From Streptomyces bacillaris (GTDB lineage Bacteria > Actinomycetota > Actinomycetes > Streptomycetales > Streptomycetaceae): a stretch of DNA of 64,000 nt. A program made the translations under genes and the position numbers. Numbering within the stretch: the stretch's first letter is position 1; every line of letters starts with the position of its first letter. Below are positions 37,195 to 46,183 of the stretch, in pieces. Under the pieces are notes generated by a model that was not told the origin of the DNA, did no database searches, and saw only the letters and a list, made by a program, of their open reading frames with translations. The stretch spans positions 1,984,001-2,048,000 of the forward strand of contig NZ_CP029378.1 of the NCBI RefSeq assembly GCF_003268675.1, read 5' to 3'.

Positions 37195-37267
37195 TACCCC
37201 CGACCGGATTCGAACCGGCGCTACTGCCGTGAGAGGGCAGCGTGCTAGGCCGCTACACAACGGGGGC
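37195..37267 (-). tRNA. tRNA-Glu (CTC), copy 1
   Basis: Read on the minus strand this is a 73-nt cloverleaf beginning GCCCCCGTTGTGTAGCGG and ending with GGTTCGAATCC and CGGGGGTA. The anticodon stem CTGCC/GGCAG encloses loop CTCTCAC, anticodon CTC. The acceptor has a G1-U72 wobble and CCA is not encoded. It is identical to copies 2 and 3. Confidence 0.97.
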
Positions 37268-37287
37268 GTGGTTACTGCTGACTTGCG

Positions 37288-37359
37288 CTGGGCTACCAGG
37301 ACTCGAACCTAGAATGACGGTACCAGAAACCGTAGTGTTGCCAATTACACCATAGCCCA
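37288..37359 (-). tRNA. tRNA-Gln (CTG), copy 1
   Basis: 72 nt on the minus strand, starting TGGGCTATGGTGTAATTGG; the anticodon loop is TTCTGGT (anticodon CTG) and the T-arm contains GGTTCGAGTCC. The TGGGCTA acceptor pairs perfectly with TAGCCCA; discriminator G; CCA not encoded. Confidence 0.97.
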
Positions 37360-37371
37360 TGGTGTGACAAG

Positions 37372-37444
37372 TACCCCCGACCGGATTCGAACCGGCGCTA
37401 CTGCCGTGAGAGGGCAGCGTGCTAGGCCGCTACACAACGGGGGC
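37372..37444 (-). tRNA. tRNA-Glu (CTC), copy 2
   Basis: Sequence identical to copy 1: 73 nt, anticodon CTC, CCA not encoded. Confidence 0.97.
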
Positions 37445-37504
37445 CCTAGCGATCCTGCATCGAAAACGTGGGTGCGACCCAGGTGTTCTCGCGGGAAGGA
37501 TCTG

Positions 37505-37577
37505 TACCCCCGACCGGATTCGAACCGGCGCTACTGCCGTGAGAGGGCAGCGTGCTAGGCCGCTACACAACGGGGGC
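37505..37577 (-). tRNA. tRNA-Glu (CTC), copy 3
   Basis: Identical to copies 1 and 2: 73 nt, anticodon CTC. Upstream of it in transcription order is tRNA-Gln copy 2. Confidence 0.97.
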
Positions 37578-37615
37578 TTGTCCTGCTGGATACTGCTGGT
37601 CTTGCTGGTACTGCG

Positions 37616-37687
37616 CTGGGCTACCAGGACTCGAACCTAGAATGACGGTACCAGAAACCGTAGTGTTGCCAATTACACCATAGCCCA
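37616..37687 (-). tRNA. tRNA-Gln (CTG), copy 2
   Basis: Identical to the other tRNA-Gln copy, 72 nt, anticodon CTG. It is first in transcription order of the five-tRNA cluster (Gln-Glu-Glu-Gln-Glu). Confidence 0.97.
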
Positions 37688-37772
37688 CTGAAATGCAACC
37701 CCTGGAGGGGGCTTCACTTCTGTCTGCGCTTCCCGGTCGGATCTTCCGTCCCGCTCGGGCGGCGCAGAAAGA

Positions 37773-37801
37773 ACATTACCCGAAGGTGTCCGGCGCTCCA
37801 A
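37773..37801 (-). promoter_or_regulatory. Candidate promoter of the tRNA cluster
   Basis: On the minus strand TTGGAG (37801-37796), a 17-bp spacer and TAATGT (37778-37773) overlap the 3' end of the HAD gene. Predicted start about 37766, about 80 nt before the first tRNA. Confidence 0.45.
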
Positions 37802-38495
37802 AACGGGTATCGCCCGCCAGCAGCCCGGGGAGCTGGTCCAGCCCGGTGATCGTCACGAGGTCCGGGCGCCCGCCCCTCCCCCGCCGGTCGAGCCAGATGC
37901 CCGCCAGTCCGGCGGCGACGGCCCCGCTCGCGTCGATGTCGGGCTCGTCCCCCACGTACGCCACTTCGTGCGGCTCCAGCGCGAGCGCCTCGCAGGCCGC
38001 GTGGAAGGCACCGGGCTCGGGCTTGGAGATGCCCAGCTCCACGGCGCAGACCATCGCCTCGAACCGGTCCCGGACGCCGAGCGCGGTCAGCTTGCGGTGC
38101 TGGTTCTCGCTGCTGGAGTTGGAGAGGACCGCGTGGCGGTAGCCGGAGGCCAGCCGGTCCAGGACCGGCAGCACGTCCGGGAAGAGCTGCCAGGCGGCCT
38201 CGTAGTGGGCCAGGTGCCCGGCGAACCAGTCGTCGGCCTCGTCGTCCGTCAGGGGCCGCGAGAGGAACTCCCGCACCCGGTCCCGGCGCTGACCGAGGAA
38301 GTCCGTCTCGCCTGCGGCGACGCGGGCCCAGTGCACGGCGGTGATGGCCTTCCAGGCGGCGAGGGCCTCGTCGACCGACGCGTACGCCTCGGGCAGCCCC
38401 ACGCCCTCCAGGTGGAGCCGCATACCGGTGTGGTCGGCGCCCGCGTAGTCGAAGATCGTGTCGTCGATGTCCCAGAGCACGGCGCGGATCGGCAT
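37776..38495 (-). CDS. HAD-superfamily hydrolase
   Basis: The 239-residue phosphatase-like enzyme has HAD motif I VLWDIDDTIFDY (residues 5-16, nucleophile Asp), motif II HAVLSNSSS, motif III Lys in ISKPEPGAFHAACEAL, and motif IV YVGDEPDIDASGAVAAGL. A helical cap domain lies between motifs I and II, as in the 2-haloacid dehalogenase/phosphoglycolate phosphatase group. Substrate unknown. It lies between gltX and the tRNA cluster on the same strand. Confidence 0.9.
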   Translation of the reverse strand: MPIRAVLWDIDDTIFDYAGADHTGMRLHLEGVGLPEAYASVDEALAAWKAITAVHWARVAAGETDFLGQRRDRVREFLSRPLTDDEADDWFAGHLAHYEAAWQLFPDVLPVLDRLASGYRHAVLSNSSSENQHRKLTALGVRDRFEAMVCAVELGISKPEPGAFHAACEALALEPHEVAYVGDEPDIDASGAVAAGLAGIWLDRRGRGGRPDLVTITGLDQLPGLLAGDTRFGAPDTFG

Positions 38496-38540
38496 GTACG
38501 CCACCGTAGTCGCCCGTGCGGGGCCGTGGCCGGGAAAAGG

Positions 38541-38576
38541 CGGGAGGGCCGCAGCCGGTCGGCCGCGGCCCTCCCG
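38541..38576 (-). terminator. Terminator after gltX
   Basis: A perfect 12-bp stem (cgggagggccgc / gcggccctcccg) with a 12-nt loop, starting 14 bp after the gltX stop codon. Confidence 0.75.
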
Positions 38577-38590
38577 AGGGGCGTGCGTCG

Positions 38591-40105
38591 CTACGCGGTC
38601 AGCTTGGCCAGCGCCGCGTCGATGCGGGCCAGGCTCTTCTCGCGGCCCAGGATCTCCAGGGACTCGAAGAGCGGCAGCCCGATGGTGCGGCCGGTCACGG
38701 CGACCCGGACCGGGGCCTGGGCCTTGCCGAGCTTGAGGCCGTGCGCCTCGCCGGCGGTGAGAACGGCGTTCTTCAGGGACTCCGCGTCGCTCCAGTCGGC
38801 CGCCTCCAGGTTGGCGCGGGCGGTGGTGAGCAGGGCCACCGGGTCGCCCTTCATCGCCTTGGTCCAGGACGCCTCGTCCTCCACCGGCTCGTCGAGGAAG
38901 AGGAAGTCGACGTTGTCGGTGATGTCGGAGAGGACCGTGACGCGGGTCTGGGCGTACGGGGCGATCCGCGTCCACTTCTCCGCGTCGAAGGCCTCCGGGG
39001 CCCAGGGGGCGAAGGGGGCCTTCAGCCAGGGGCCGCAGGCCTCGGTGAAGGTCTTCACGTCCAGCATGCGGATGTGCTCGGCGTTGATGTGCTCGGCCTT
39101 CTTGAGGTCGAAACGGGCCGGGTTGGCGTTGACGTCCTCGATGTCGAACGCGGCGACCAGCTCGTCCACCGAGAAGATGTCGCGGTCCTCGGCGATCGAC
39201 CAGCCGAGCAGCGAGAGGTAGTTCAGCAGCCCCTCGGGGAGGAAGCCGCGCTCCCGGTAGAGGTTGAGGGAGGCCTGCGGGTCGCGCTTGGAGAGCTTCT
39301 TGTTGCCCTCGCCCATGACGTACGGCAGGTGGCCGAAGGCGGGGATGTCCTTGGCGATGCCCAGCTCGATGAGCGCCCGGTACAGGGCGATCTGGCGCGG
39401 CGTGGAGGAGAGCAGGTCCTCGCCGCGCAGGACGTGGGTGATCTCCATCAGGGCGTCGTCGACCGGGTTGACCAGGGTGTAGAGCGGGGCCCCGTTGGCG
39501 CGGACGATGCCGTAGTCGGGGACGTTCTCCGGCTGGACGGTGATCTCGCCGCGGACCAGGTCGGTGAAGGTGATGGCCTCGTCGGGCATCCGGAAGCGGA
39601 CGATCGAGGTGCGGCCCTCGGCCTCGTACGCCGCCTTCTGCTCGGCGGTGAGGTCGCGGCAGTGGCCGTCGTAACCGGACGGCTTCCCCGCGGCGCGGGC
39701 GGCGTCGCGGCGGGTGTCCAGCTCCTCGGTGGTGCAGTAGCAGGCGTACGCGTACCCGCCGGCGAGCAGCTTCCCGGCGACGTCCTGGTACAGGTCCATC
39801 CGCTGCGACTGGCGGTAGGGGGCGTGCGGGCCGCCGGTCTCCGGGCCCTCGTCCCAGTCCAGGCCGAGCCAGCGCATGGAGTCGAGCAGCTGCTCGTAGG
39901 ACTCCTCGGAGTCGCGCGCGGCGTCGGTGTCCTCGATCCGGAAGACCAGGGTGCCCTGGTGGTGCCGGGCGAAGGCCCAGTTGAACAGGGCCGTGCGGAC
40001 CAGGCCCACATGGGGGTTGCCGGTCGGGGAGGGACAGAAACGGACGCGAGGGGGTACCCCCTGGTCGAGCGGAGCCGAGAGCTTGGGGGAGGGTGCGTTA
40101 GCCAC
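38591..40105 (-). CDS. gltX: Glutamyl-tRNA synthetase
   Basis: This class I aminoacyl-tRNA synthetase has 504 residues. The HIGH-equivalent is [22 protein letters not shown], the KMSKS-equivalent is KKLSKRD, and [13 protein letters not shown] follows the first motif. Streptomycetes lack GlnRS in general, so this enzyme is expected to be non-discriminating, charging tRNA-Gln with Glu for GatCAB conversion. The start is GTG at 40105, overlapping the upstream FAH-family gene by 8 bp. Three tRNA-Glu and two tRNA-Gln genes lie within 1.5 kb on the same strand. Confidence 0.96.
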   Translation of the reverse strand: MANAPSPKLSAPLDQGVPPRVRFCPSPTGNPHVGLVRTALFNWAFARHHQGTLVFRIEDTDAARDSEESYEQLLDSMRWLGLDWDEGPETGGPHAPYRQSQRMDLYQDVAGKLLAGGYAYACYCTTEELDTRRDAARAAGKPSGYDGHCRDLTAEQKAAYEAEGRTSIVRFRMPDEAITFTDLVRGEITVQPENVPDYGIVRANGAPLYTLVNPVDDALMEITHVLRGEDLLSSTPRQIALYRALIELGIAKDIPAFGHLPYVMGEGNKKLSKRDPQASLNLYRERGFLPEGLLNYLSLLGWSIAEDRDIFSVDELVAAFDIEDVNANPARFDLKKAEHINAEHIRMLDVKTFTEACGPWLKAPFAPWAPEAFDAEKWTRIAPYAQTRVTVLSDITDNVDFLFLDEPVEDEASWTKAMKGDPVALLTTARANLEAADWSDAESLKNAVLTAGEAHGLKLGKAQAPVRVAVTGRTIGLPLFESLEILGREKSLARIDAALAKLTA

Positions 40106-40883
40106 GCTTGATCACCTTGTTGGTGAGAGTGCCGATGCCTTCGATGGTGACGGCGACCTCGTCGCCGACGTGCAGGGGTCCGACCCCTGCGGGGGTGCCC
40201 GTGAGGATGACGTCGCCCGGGAGGAGGGTCATGGCCTCCGTGATGTGGACGACCAGGTCCTCGATGGAGCGGACCATGTCGCTCGTGCGGCCGAGCTGCC
40301 GCTGCTCGCCGTTGACCGTCGCCTGGATGGTGAGGTCGTGGGGGTCCACGTCGGTCTCCACCCAGGGGCCCAGTGGGCAGGAGGTGTCGAAGCCCTTGGC
40401 GCGGGCCCACTGCTTCTCGCGCTGCTGCACATCGCGGGCGGTGACGTCGTTGGCGCAGGTGTAGCCGAAGACCACGTCCTTCACGCGCTCGCGCGGGACC
40501 TCGCGGCACATGCGGCCGATGACCACGGCCAGCTCGGCCTCGTGGTGCAGCTCGCTGGAGAAGGAGGGGTACTCGATCGCGTCGCCGGAGCCGATCACCG
40601 AGGTGGTGGGCTTGAAGAAGGTGATCGGCGCTTCGGGGACCTCGTGGCCCAGCTCGGCGGCGTGCTCCGCGTAGTTGCGGCCGATGGCCACGACCTTGTT
40701 GGGGAGCACGGGGGGCAGCAGCCGGACCTTGTTCAGCGGGACCTTGGTGCCCGAGAGCTCGAAGTCGGCGTACGGGATGCCCTTGATGATGTCGAGGACG
40801 AGGTCACCGGATTCCACGGTGCCCTGTCCTTCGACGGCGCCGAAGGCGACATTGCCGTCGATGGAGAACCTGGCGATGCGCAC
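40098..40883 (-). CDS. Fumarylacetoacetate hydrolase-family protein
   Basis: The 261-residue protein has the FAH fold: [17 protein letters not shown], a metal-binding [28 protein letters not shown], and [21 protein letters not shown]. This set is typical of the FAHD1-like acylpyruvase/oxaloacetate decarboxylase and 2-hydroxyhepta-diene-dioate isomerase group; I cannot choose between activities. GTG at 40883. It overlaps gltX by 8 bp, so the two are co-translated. Confidence 0.9.
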   Translation of the reverse strand: MRIARFSIDGNVAFGAVEGQGTVESGDLVLDIIKGIPYADFELSGTKVPLNKVRLLPPVLPNKVVAIGRNYAEHAAELGHEVPEAPITFFKPTTSVIGSGDAIEYPSFSSELHHEAELAVVIGRMCREVPRERVKDVVFGYTCANDVTARDVQQREKQWARAKGFDTSCPLGPWVETDVDPHDLTIQATVNGEQRQLGRTSDMVRSIEDLVVHITEAMTLLPGDVILTGTPAGVGPLHVGDEVAVTIEGIGTLTNKVIKRG

Positions 40884-40980
40884 GGGATGCTGTCGCCCCT
40901 CACTTGCTGGCTGGCTGAAGACTGACGCTCCAGGCTAGCGCCTCGCCCGGCGCGGATCGCCCCAAAAGGAGCGTCGTCCA

Positions 40981-41140
40981 GTGCGTGCGATCGCAAGGCG
41001 GCCGAAGGCCCTTGTAGCGGAGCTACCAGGGCGTTTGGCCAACGCCGCGAGCGTGCGTGCTGGGCGGCGTGACGGGGCGATCCGGGCCGGGCGAGGCGCT
41101 GGCGCTGTGAGGGGGCACAGCCTCGCGCATCGCCCCGGGG
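40981..41140. ncRNA. Highly structured intergenic element (candidate RNA or dispersed repeat)
   Basis: Several nested inverted repeats occur in 160 bp. gtagc/gctac pairs at 41014-41026, and ggcgtt/aacgcc at 41030-41046. An 8-bp outer stem ggggcgat/atcgcccc (41074-41081 with 41129-41136) encloses gcgag/ctcgc (41091-41095 with 41122-41126) and gctgtg/cacagc (41104-41109 with 41116-41121). No open frame has coding character. It lies between the FAH gene and the 3' end of a 61-codon gene. It could be the terminator of the small gene, an RNA, or an intergenic repeat found elsewhere in the genome. Confidence 0.5.
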
Positions 41141-41141
41141 A

Positions 41142-41327
41142 CTACTGGGCGGTCGCGACCGCGACGGGGGCTTCCATGAGGATGGTGCGGCGCGGGTTGG
41201 CCGTCACGTTGGGCAGGGCGGCGGCGTGCTCCGGCAGGAACGGCGTCTGCAGCGCCTCGGCGTCCTTGAGGTGCGCCAGCGTGGTGCGCCGGGGGTTGGC
41301 GGTGTTGCGGATCGTCGTCGTCTTCAT
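41142..41327 (-). CDS. Small protein with duplicated TANPRRT motif (hypothetical)
   Basis: The 61-residue protein carries the motif TANPRRTTL near its N-terminus and again TANPRRTIL near residue 42. Between them is a helical LKDAEALQTPFLPEHAAAL stretch, and it ends in MEAPVAVATAQ. Nearly every codon ends in G or C, which strongly suggests it is really translated. There is no signal peptide, cysteine or known domain. A ribosome binding site is weak (GGCAG). I do not recognise the family. A RiPP-like precursor is conceivable because of the short repeat-bearing sequence, but no modification enzyme lies nearby. Confidence 0.65.
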   Translation of the reverse strand: MKTTTIRNTANPRRTTLAHLKDAEALQTPFLPEHAAALPNVTANPRRTILMEAPVAVATAQ

Positions 41328-41906
41328 CTGCCGTCAGGACCCTGTCGGTTCGGGCGCCACCCAGGTGGCGCGGACTTGTCGGATTGGCCATCCCTGTAAA
41401 GCGTCAGGCTAAACATCCGATTCCCTGCCGAAGCCGGGTTGAGGCGACGATCATCATGTGAGTTTGCTCACGAAGTAATCGACAATTGGACCATTCCGGG
41501 CAGTGGATCACAGTGTGAGAAACGGACATTCCGCCACTGAATCCACCATTCCGCTCCTGATCATCGCGACTGGGACACCCCCCACCCCTAAGCGACTCCT
41601 CCCCGATAGTCCGTTTTACCCACGATCACTCTCCACTGCTTGTTACTCGCTCATCACAACGTGTCACGCAGGTCACAGCCCGGTACATGGGCCTTGTTGG
41701 AGATCCTGCACTGTGCTGGAATTCCACGCACCGCCGCGGGTTTCAGACCGGCGCACCGGGGCGCAACGCAGCGCCGAGCGGCGGCGGGAGGGGGAGAGTA
41801 CGCCGGTCACTCCACGACCATCATGGGGCGCTTCCAGTGCCCTACAACGCCGACACCGTTCTGTCCGTATCCGGACGGAACGCCTGGTCCAGAGGTTGCG
41901 ACGCTA
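41328..41906. other. Regulatory region upstream of conservon 1
   Basis: The 579 bp contain no convincing gene. The part from about 41400 to 41560 is AT-richer than its surroundings and has palindromes such as GTGAG-tttg-CTCAC (41458-41471) and a gatcacagtgtgaga stretch (about 41506), so it is probably the promoter/operator zone for cvnA1 and perhaps the divergent small gene. I could not fix -35/-10 boxes. Confidence 0.45.
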
Positions 41907-44900
41907 GTGCAGGGACGTTTCAAGAGGGATGGCAGCGCTCCGGCGGAACAGGAGCCGCGCGGCGGGACCGACCGCGGTTCCTCGCCCCAGCACGCCCAGA
42001 ACCCCGGGCCGGCCGCTGCCGGCGACAACGGCGACCGTGCGCAGCGCCCGGGCCCGACGCCGAGCGGCGGGGAGGAGCCGGGCACGCCCGCGCCCTCCCG
42101 CGGTCCGTCCGATACGGGCTCGCGAATAGCGCTCCGTAACTGGCGCATCAGTACGCGACTGGTCTCGCTCCTCGCCCTCCCGGTGGTGGCGGCGACCAGC
42201 CTGGGCGGTCTGCGGATCAACGAGTCCATGACCGACATGCAGCAGCTGGAGCACATGCAGCTGCTGACCCAGATGACCAAGCAGGCGACCTCGCTCGCGC
42301 AGGCCCTCCAGGTGGAGCGCGACTCGTCCGCCGGTCCGCTCTCCAACGGCTCCAAGGCGACCGACTACAAGGTCTCCCAGCCGCGTGAGAAGACGGACCG
42401 GGCCAAGGACGCGTTCCTCGACGCGACCAACGAGATCGGCGACTTCGAGGGCGACGACGCGCTGGAGAGCATCCACGCCAGCGTCGCCCAGATCGCCTCG
42501 CAGCTCGGTGACATCCGGTCGATCCGCAAGTCGGCGTACGAGAAGGACGCGCCGTCCCTCAACACCATCGACCAGTACAGCCAGCTGATCACCTCGCTGC
42601 TCAGCCTGTCCCAGGACATGGCCCAGGCGACCAGCAACCCGGACATGATCAAGCGGACCCGTGCCCTGGCGGCGTTCTCCTCCGCCAAGGAGTACGCCTC
42701 GATCCAGCGCGCGATCATCGCGGCCGCGCTGCCCGGTGGCTCGGTCAAGGAACCGCACCTCAACGAGAACGACAAGCAGTTCGGCTCCAACGCGCTCGAC
42801 AAGGAAACCCGCGCGATCAGCTCGTTCAAGGCGATCTACGGGTCGACCGGCGAGAGCGCGGTGGACCTGATGGCTCCGCTGGACAACGGGAACAACCCCG
42901 AGATCAACGCGGCGAACATGTACGCCAAGCACATCCTCGACACCCCGAACGGGATCGACGGGGCCAGGGTGCGCTCGTACATGGACTGGTACGACCAGTC
43001 CTCCACCAAGATCGACGCGATGAAGACGATCGAGACCACCCTCCTCAGCGACATGGAGGCCAAGGCGCGCGAGTTGCGCGAGGCCTCCCAGCGCGAGGCG
43101 ATCATCAACGGTGCGGTCATCCTCATCGTGCTCGGTGTCTCGCTCGTCGGCGCCTTCGTGGTGGCCCGCTCCATGATCCGCTCGCTGCGCCGCCTCCAGG
43201 ACACCGCCACCCGGGTCGCCCAGGACCGGCTGCCCGAGCTGGTCAAGCAGCTCTCCGAGACCGACCCGCAGGACGTCGACACCTCCGTCGAGTCGGTCGG
43301 TGTGCACTCCCGGGACGAGATCGGCCAGGTGGCCGCGGCCTTCGACGACGTGCACCGCGAGGCCGTCCGCCTCGCCGCCGAGCAGGCCCTCCTCCGGGGC
43401 AACGTCAACGCGATGTTCACCAACCTCTCGCGCCGTTCGCAGGGTCTCATCCAGCGCCAGCTCTCGCTCATCTCCGAGCTGGAATCGCGCGAGGCCGACC
43501 CGGACCAGCTCTCCTCGCTCTTCAAGCTCGACCACCTCGCGACCCGTATGCGCCGTAACGGCGAGAACCTCCTCGTCCTCGCGGGTGAGGAGCCGGGCCG
43601 CCGGTGGACCCGCCCCGTCCCGCTGGTCGACGTGCTCCGTGCCGCCGCCTCCGAGGTGGAGCAGTACGAGCGCATCGAACTCTCCGCGGTGCCCGCCACC
43701 GAGGTCGCGGGCCGGGTCGTCAACGACCTCGTGCACCTCCTCGCCGAGCTGCTGGAGAACGCGACATCGTTCTCCTCGCCGCAGACGAAGGTCCGGGTCA
43801 CCGGTCACGCGCTGCCCGACGGCCGGGTGCTGGTCGAGATCCACGACACGGGTATCGGCCTCTCCCCCGAGGACCTCGCGGCGATCAACGAGCGGCTCGC
43901 GCAGCCGCCGACCGTGGACGTCTCGGTCTCCCGCCGCATGGGTCTGTTCGTGGTCGGCCGGCTCTCGCTGCGTCACGGCATCCGCATCCAGCTGCGCCCC
44001 TCCGACTCCGGCGGCACGACCGCGCTGGTCATGCTCCCCGTCGACGTCGCCCACGGCGGCAAGCAGCCCCCGTCCAAGCAGGGTCCCGGCCAGCAGCCGG
44101 GCGGTGCTCCGGGCGGTCTGCTCGCCGGTAACGGCAACGGCTCCGCGGGCGGTCAGCGCCCCGGCGGCGGTCCCGGCGGCCCGGGCGGCAAGAGCCTCGG
44201 CTCCGGCCCCGGCGGCCAGCGCGGCCAGGTCGGCGCGGGCTCCGGTCCGCGCGCCGCCCTCCCCGCGCGGGAGAACGGCCAGCAGAACGGCAACCAGAGC
44301 CAGGGCTTCCCGGGCCAGGAGCCGCAGCGCCAGGGCGGCGGCCTCTCCGGCGCCTTCGGCAACGGCGCCCGGCTCGGCGCCCGCGGCGGCCAGGGCGAGG
44401 CCCCCGGCCGTACGGAGCCGGGTCAGCCCAACCTGTTCGGTCACGGCGCCCCGGCCTCCCCCGGCCAGGGCGGCCGCCAGAACGCGTTCGCCCCGCAGAA
44501 CAACCAGCAGGGCGGCCAGCAGAACCAGTTCGGCCAGCAGCAGGGGCCGCAGCAGGGCCGTCAGGGCCAGCCGCAGCACCAGCAGGGCCCCGGTGCCCCG
44601 CAGCCGCAGCAGGCCCGGCACGAGCAGAACGGCCCCGACGGCCAGGGCGGTTTCCAGCAGCCCGGCGGCCCCGGCCGTCAGCTGCCGCCGACCGGCGGTC
44701 CGCGTGCCGAGCTGCCCGGCGGCAACCCGCAGCAGCGCCCCCAGGCCGCCAACTGGGGCATCGACGCCCCGCGCGGCCACGAGGAGCACGAGACCACCGG
44801 GCAGTTCGCCCAGCCCTCGGTCCCCGGCCAGGACCCGGCGTTCAACGCCCCGGTGAACGGACTCCAGGACCCGGGCGCGACCGCCGAGTTCGCCCGTCCG

Positions 44901-45626
44901 GACTTCGACGCGCCGCAGAACCAGCAGTACGGCCGGCAGGCCCAGGACCCGGCGAGTACCGCCCAGTTCGCGCGGCCCGACTTCAACGCGCCGCTCCAGC
45001 AGGGCCAGAACCAGGGCCAGGGGCTTTCCGCCCCGCGCCAGCGCGGCCTGGACGGCAGCGACTTCGGCGCCCCGCGTCCGGCGGCCTCCCCCGCGGGCGA
45101 GGCGCCGTACCGTCCCGCGCTGCCCCAGCAGCCGGAGGCCCTGCCGCCGGCCGGTCCCGGGGACGGCCGTACGCCGCTGTACGACACCCTGGAGACCAAC
45201 TGGTTCCACGGTCCGGGCCAGGGCGGCCGGCAGGCCGCCGAGCCGCAGGCACCGGCCGCTCCGGAGCCCGCCGGTGTGCCCGTTCCGCCCATGCCCCGGC
45301 GTGGTGCGGCCGAGGCCCCGGTCACCAGCTCCTGGCGCGAGTCGCCCAACGACGAACTCGTACGCCAGGCCGAGCGGGTCAAGAAGCCGGCCGCCGGCGG
45401 GGTCACCACTTCCGGGCTGCCCCGCCGCGTTCCCCGGGCCAATTTGGTTCCGGGGACCGCTCAGCAGCAGAATCACCAGTCCGGACCTCAGGTTTCGCGT
45501 GCGCCCGATGACGTACGCGGTCGTCTGACCAATCTCCGCCGGGGCATCCAGCAGGGACGGCAGGCCGGAAACGGCTCGTCGACCGGCAGTATCCATCTCG
45601 GCCCCACTCACCAGCAGGAGCGTTAG
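41907..45626 (+). CDS. cvnA1: CvnA1, histidine-kinase-like membrane sensor of conservon 1
   Basis: The protein has about 1239 residues. One membrane segment lies near residues 84-105 (STRLVSLLALPVVAATSLGGL), then an extracytoplasmic sensor region (nitrate/sulfate-sensor-like helical bundle), and a second membrane segment near 398-420. A HAMP-like linker follows, with a dimerisation region LFKLDHLATRMRRNGENLLVLAGEEPG and an HATPase_c domain with N-box HLLAELLENATSFSSP (about 610) and DTGIGLSPEDL. From about 720 the tail is long, disordered and Gly/Gln/Pro-rich. The GTG at 41907 (VQGRFKRDG) is chosen by family N-terminus. CvnA proteins form complexes with CvnB-D at the membrane. Confidence 0.92.
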   Translation: MQGRFKRDGSAPAEQEPRGGTDRGSSPQHAQNPGPAAAGDNGDRAQRPGPTPSGGEEPGTPAPSRGPSDTGSRIALRNWRISTRLVSLLALPVVAATSLGGLRINESMTDMQQLEHMQLLTQMTKQATSLAQALQVERDSSAGPLSNGSKATDYKVSQPREKTDRAKDAFLDATNEIGDFEGDDALESIHASVAQIASQLGDIRSIRKSAYEKDAPSLNTIDQYSQLITSLLSLSQDMAQATSNPDMIKRTRALAAFSSAKEYASIQRAIIAAALPGGSVKEPHLNENDKQFGSNALDKETRAISSFKAIYGSTGESAVDLMAPLDNGNNPEINAANMYAKHILDTPNGIDGARVRSYMDWYDQSSTKIDAMKTIETTLLSDMEAKARELREASQREAIINGAVILIVLGVSLVGAFVVARSMIRSLRRLQDTATRVAQDRLPELVKQLSETDPQDVDTSVESVGVHSRDEIGQVAAAFDDVHREAVRLAAEQALLRGNVNAMFTNLSRRSQGLIQRQLSLISELESREADPDQLSSLFKLDHLATRMRRNGENLLVLAGEEPGRRWTRPVPLVDVLRAAASEVEQYERIELSAVPATEVAGRVVNDLVHLLAELLENATSFSSPQTKVRVTGHALPDGRVLVEIHDTGIGLSPEDLAAINERLAQPPTVDVSVSRRMGLFVVGRLSLRHGIRIQLRPSDSGGTTALVMLPVDVAHGGKQPPSKQGPGQQPGGAPGGLLAGNGNGSAGGQRPGGGPGGPGGKSLGSGPGGQRGQVGAGSGPRAALPARENGQQNGNQSQGFPGQEPQRQGGGLSGAFGNGARLGARGGQGEAPGRTEPGQPNLFGHGAPASPGQGGRQNAFAPQNNQQGGQQNQFGQQQGPQQGRQGQPQHQQGPGAPQPQQARHEQNGPDGQGGFQQPGGPGRQLPPTGGPRAELPGGNPQQRPQAANWGIDAPRGHEEHETTGQFAQPSVPGQDPAFNAPVNGLQDPGATAEFARPDFDAPQNQQYGRQAQDPASTAQFARPDFNAPLQQGQNQGQGLSAPRQRGLDGSDFGAPRPAASPAGEAPYRPALPQQPEALPPAGPGDGRTPLYDTLETNWFHGPGQGGRQAAEPQAPAAPEPAGVPVPPMPRRGAAEAPVTSSWRESPNDELVRQAERVKKPAAGGVTTSGLPRRVPRANLVPGTAQQQNHQSGPQVSRAPDDVRGRLTNLRRGIQQGRQAGNGSSTGSIHLGPTHQQER

Positions 45627-46049
45627 TTGAGCCCCATGAGTCAGGCCGCGCAGAATCTGAACTGGCTGATCACCAACTTCGTGGACAACACCCCAGGGGT
45701 GTCCCACACGGTGGTGGTCTCCGCGGATGGCCTGCTGCTGGCGATGTCCGAAGGATTCCCGCGCGACCGCGCCGACCAGCTGGCGGCCGTCGCCTCCGGT
45801 CTGACGTCGCTGACCGCGGGCGCCTCGCGGATCTTCGAGGGCGGCGCCGTCAGCCAGACCGTCGTGGAGATGGAGCGCGGGTTCCTCTTCCTGATGTCCA
45901 TCTCCGACGGCTCGTCACTCGCCGTCCTCGCCCACCCGGACGCCGACATCGGTCTCGTCGGCTACGAGATGGCCCTCCTGGTCGACCGTGCGGGCACCGT
46001 CCTCACGCCCGACCTCCGCGCCGAACTCCAAGGCAGTCTGCTCCACTAG
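45627..46049 (+). CDS. cvnB1: CvnB1, roadblock/LC7-domain protein
   Basis: The 140-residue roadblock domain protein contains AQNLNWLITNFVDNTPGVSHTVVVSADGLLLAMSEG and SRIFEGGAVSQTVVEMERGFLFLMSISDGSSLAVLAHPDADIGLVGYEMALLV. Roadblock proteins regulate small GTPases, here CvnD1. The likely start is TTG at 45627, directly after the cvnA1 TAG and 6 nt after AGGAG; the paralogue cvnB2 starts with GTG at the matching place. An ATG three codons later is 15 nt from the ribosome site. Confidence 0.93.
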   Translation: MSPMSQAAQNLNWLITNFVDNTPGVSHTVVVSADGLLLAMSEGFPRDRADQLAAVASGLTSLTAGASRIFEGGAVSQTVVEMERGFLFLMSISDGSSLAVLAHPDADIGLVGYEMALLVDRAGTVLTPDLRAELQGSLLH

Positions 46050-46183
46050 GCGGCCCTGCGGCGGATTCGCGACACAATCCCCTCAGGTACTGCCCACAAC
46101 CCTCACCCGTCCGGCCGCCAGAAACCCCTCACCGGCCCCTTCAGACGGCAAGCCGAGAACCTGCTGTCACGCCCGGAGGATTC

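Noticed and set aside
37195..37687. tRNA cluster as integration site of a mobile element
   Set aside because: No integrase, direct att repeats or foreign genes flank it. The repeated sequence is simply the identical tRNA copies.
41687..42139. Alternative upstream or overlapping frames at the start of cvnA1
   Set aside because: They lack a ribosome binding site in context and family N-terminus; the GTG at 41907 gives the expected conservon kinase start.
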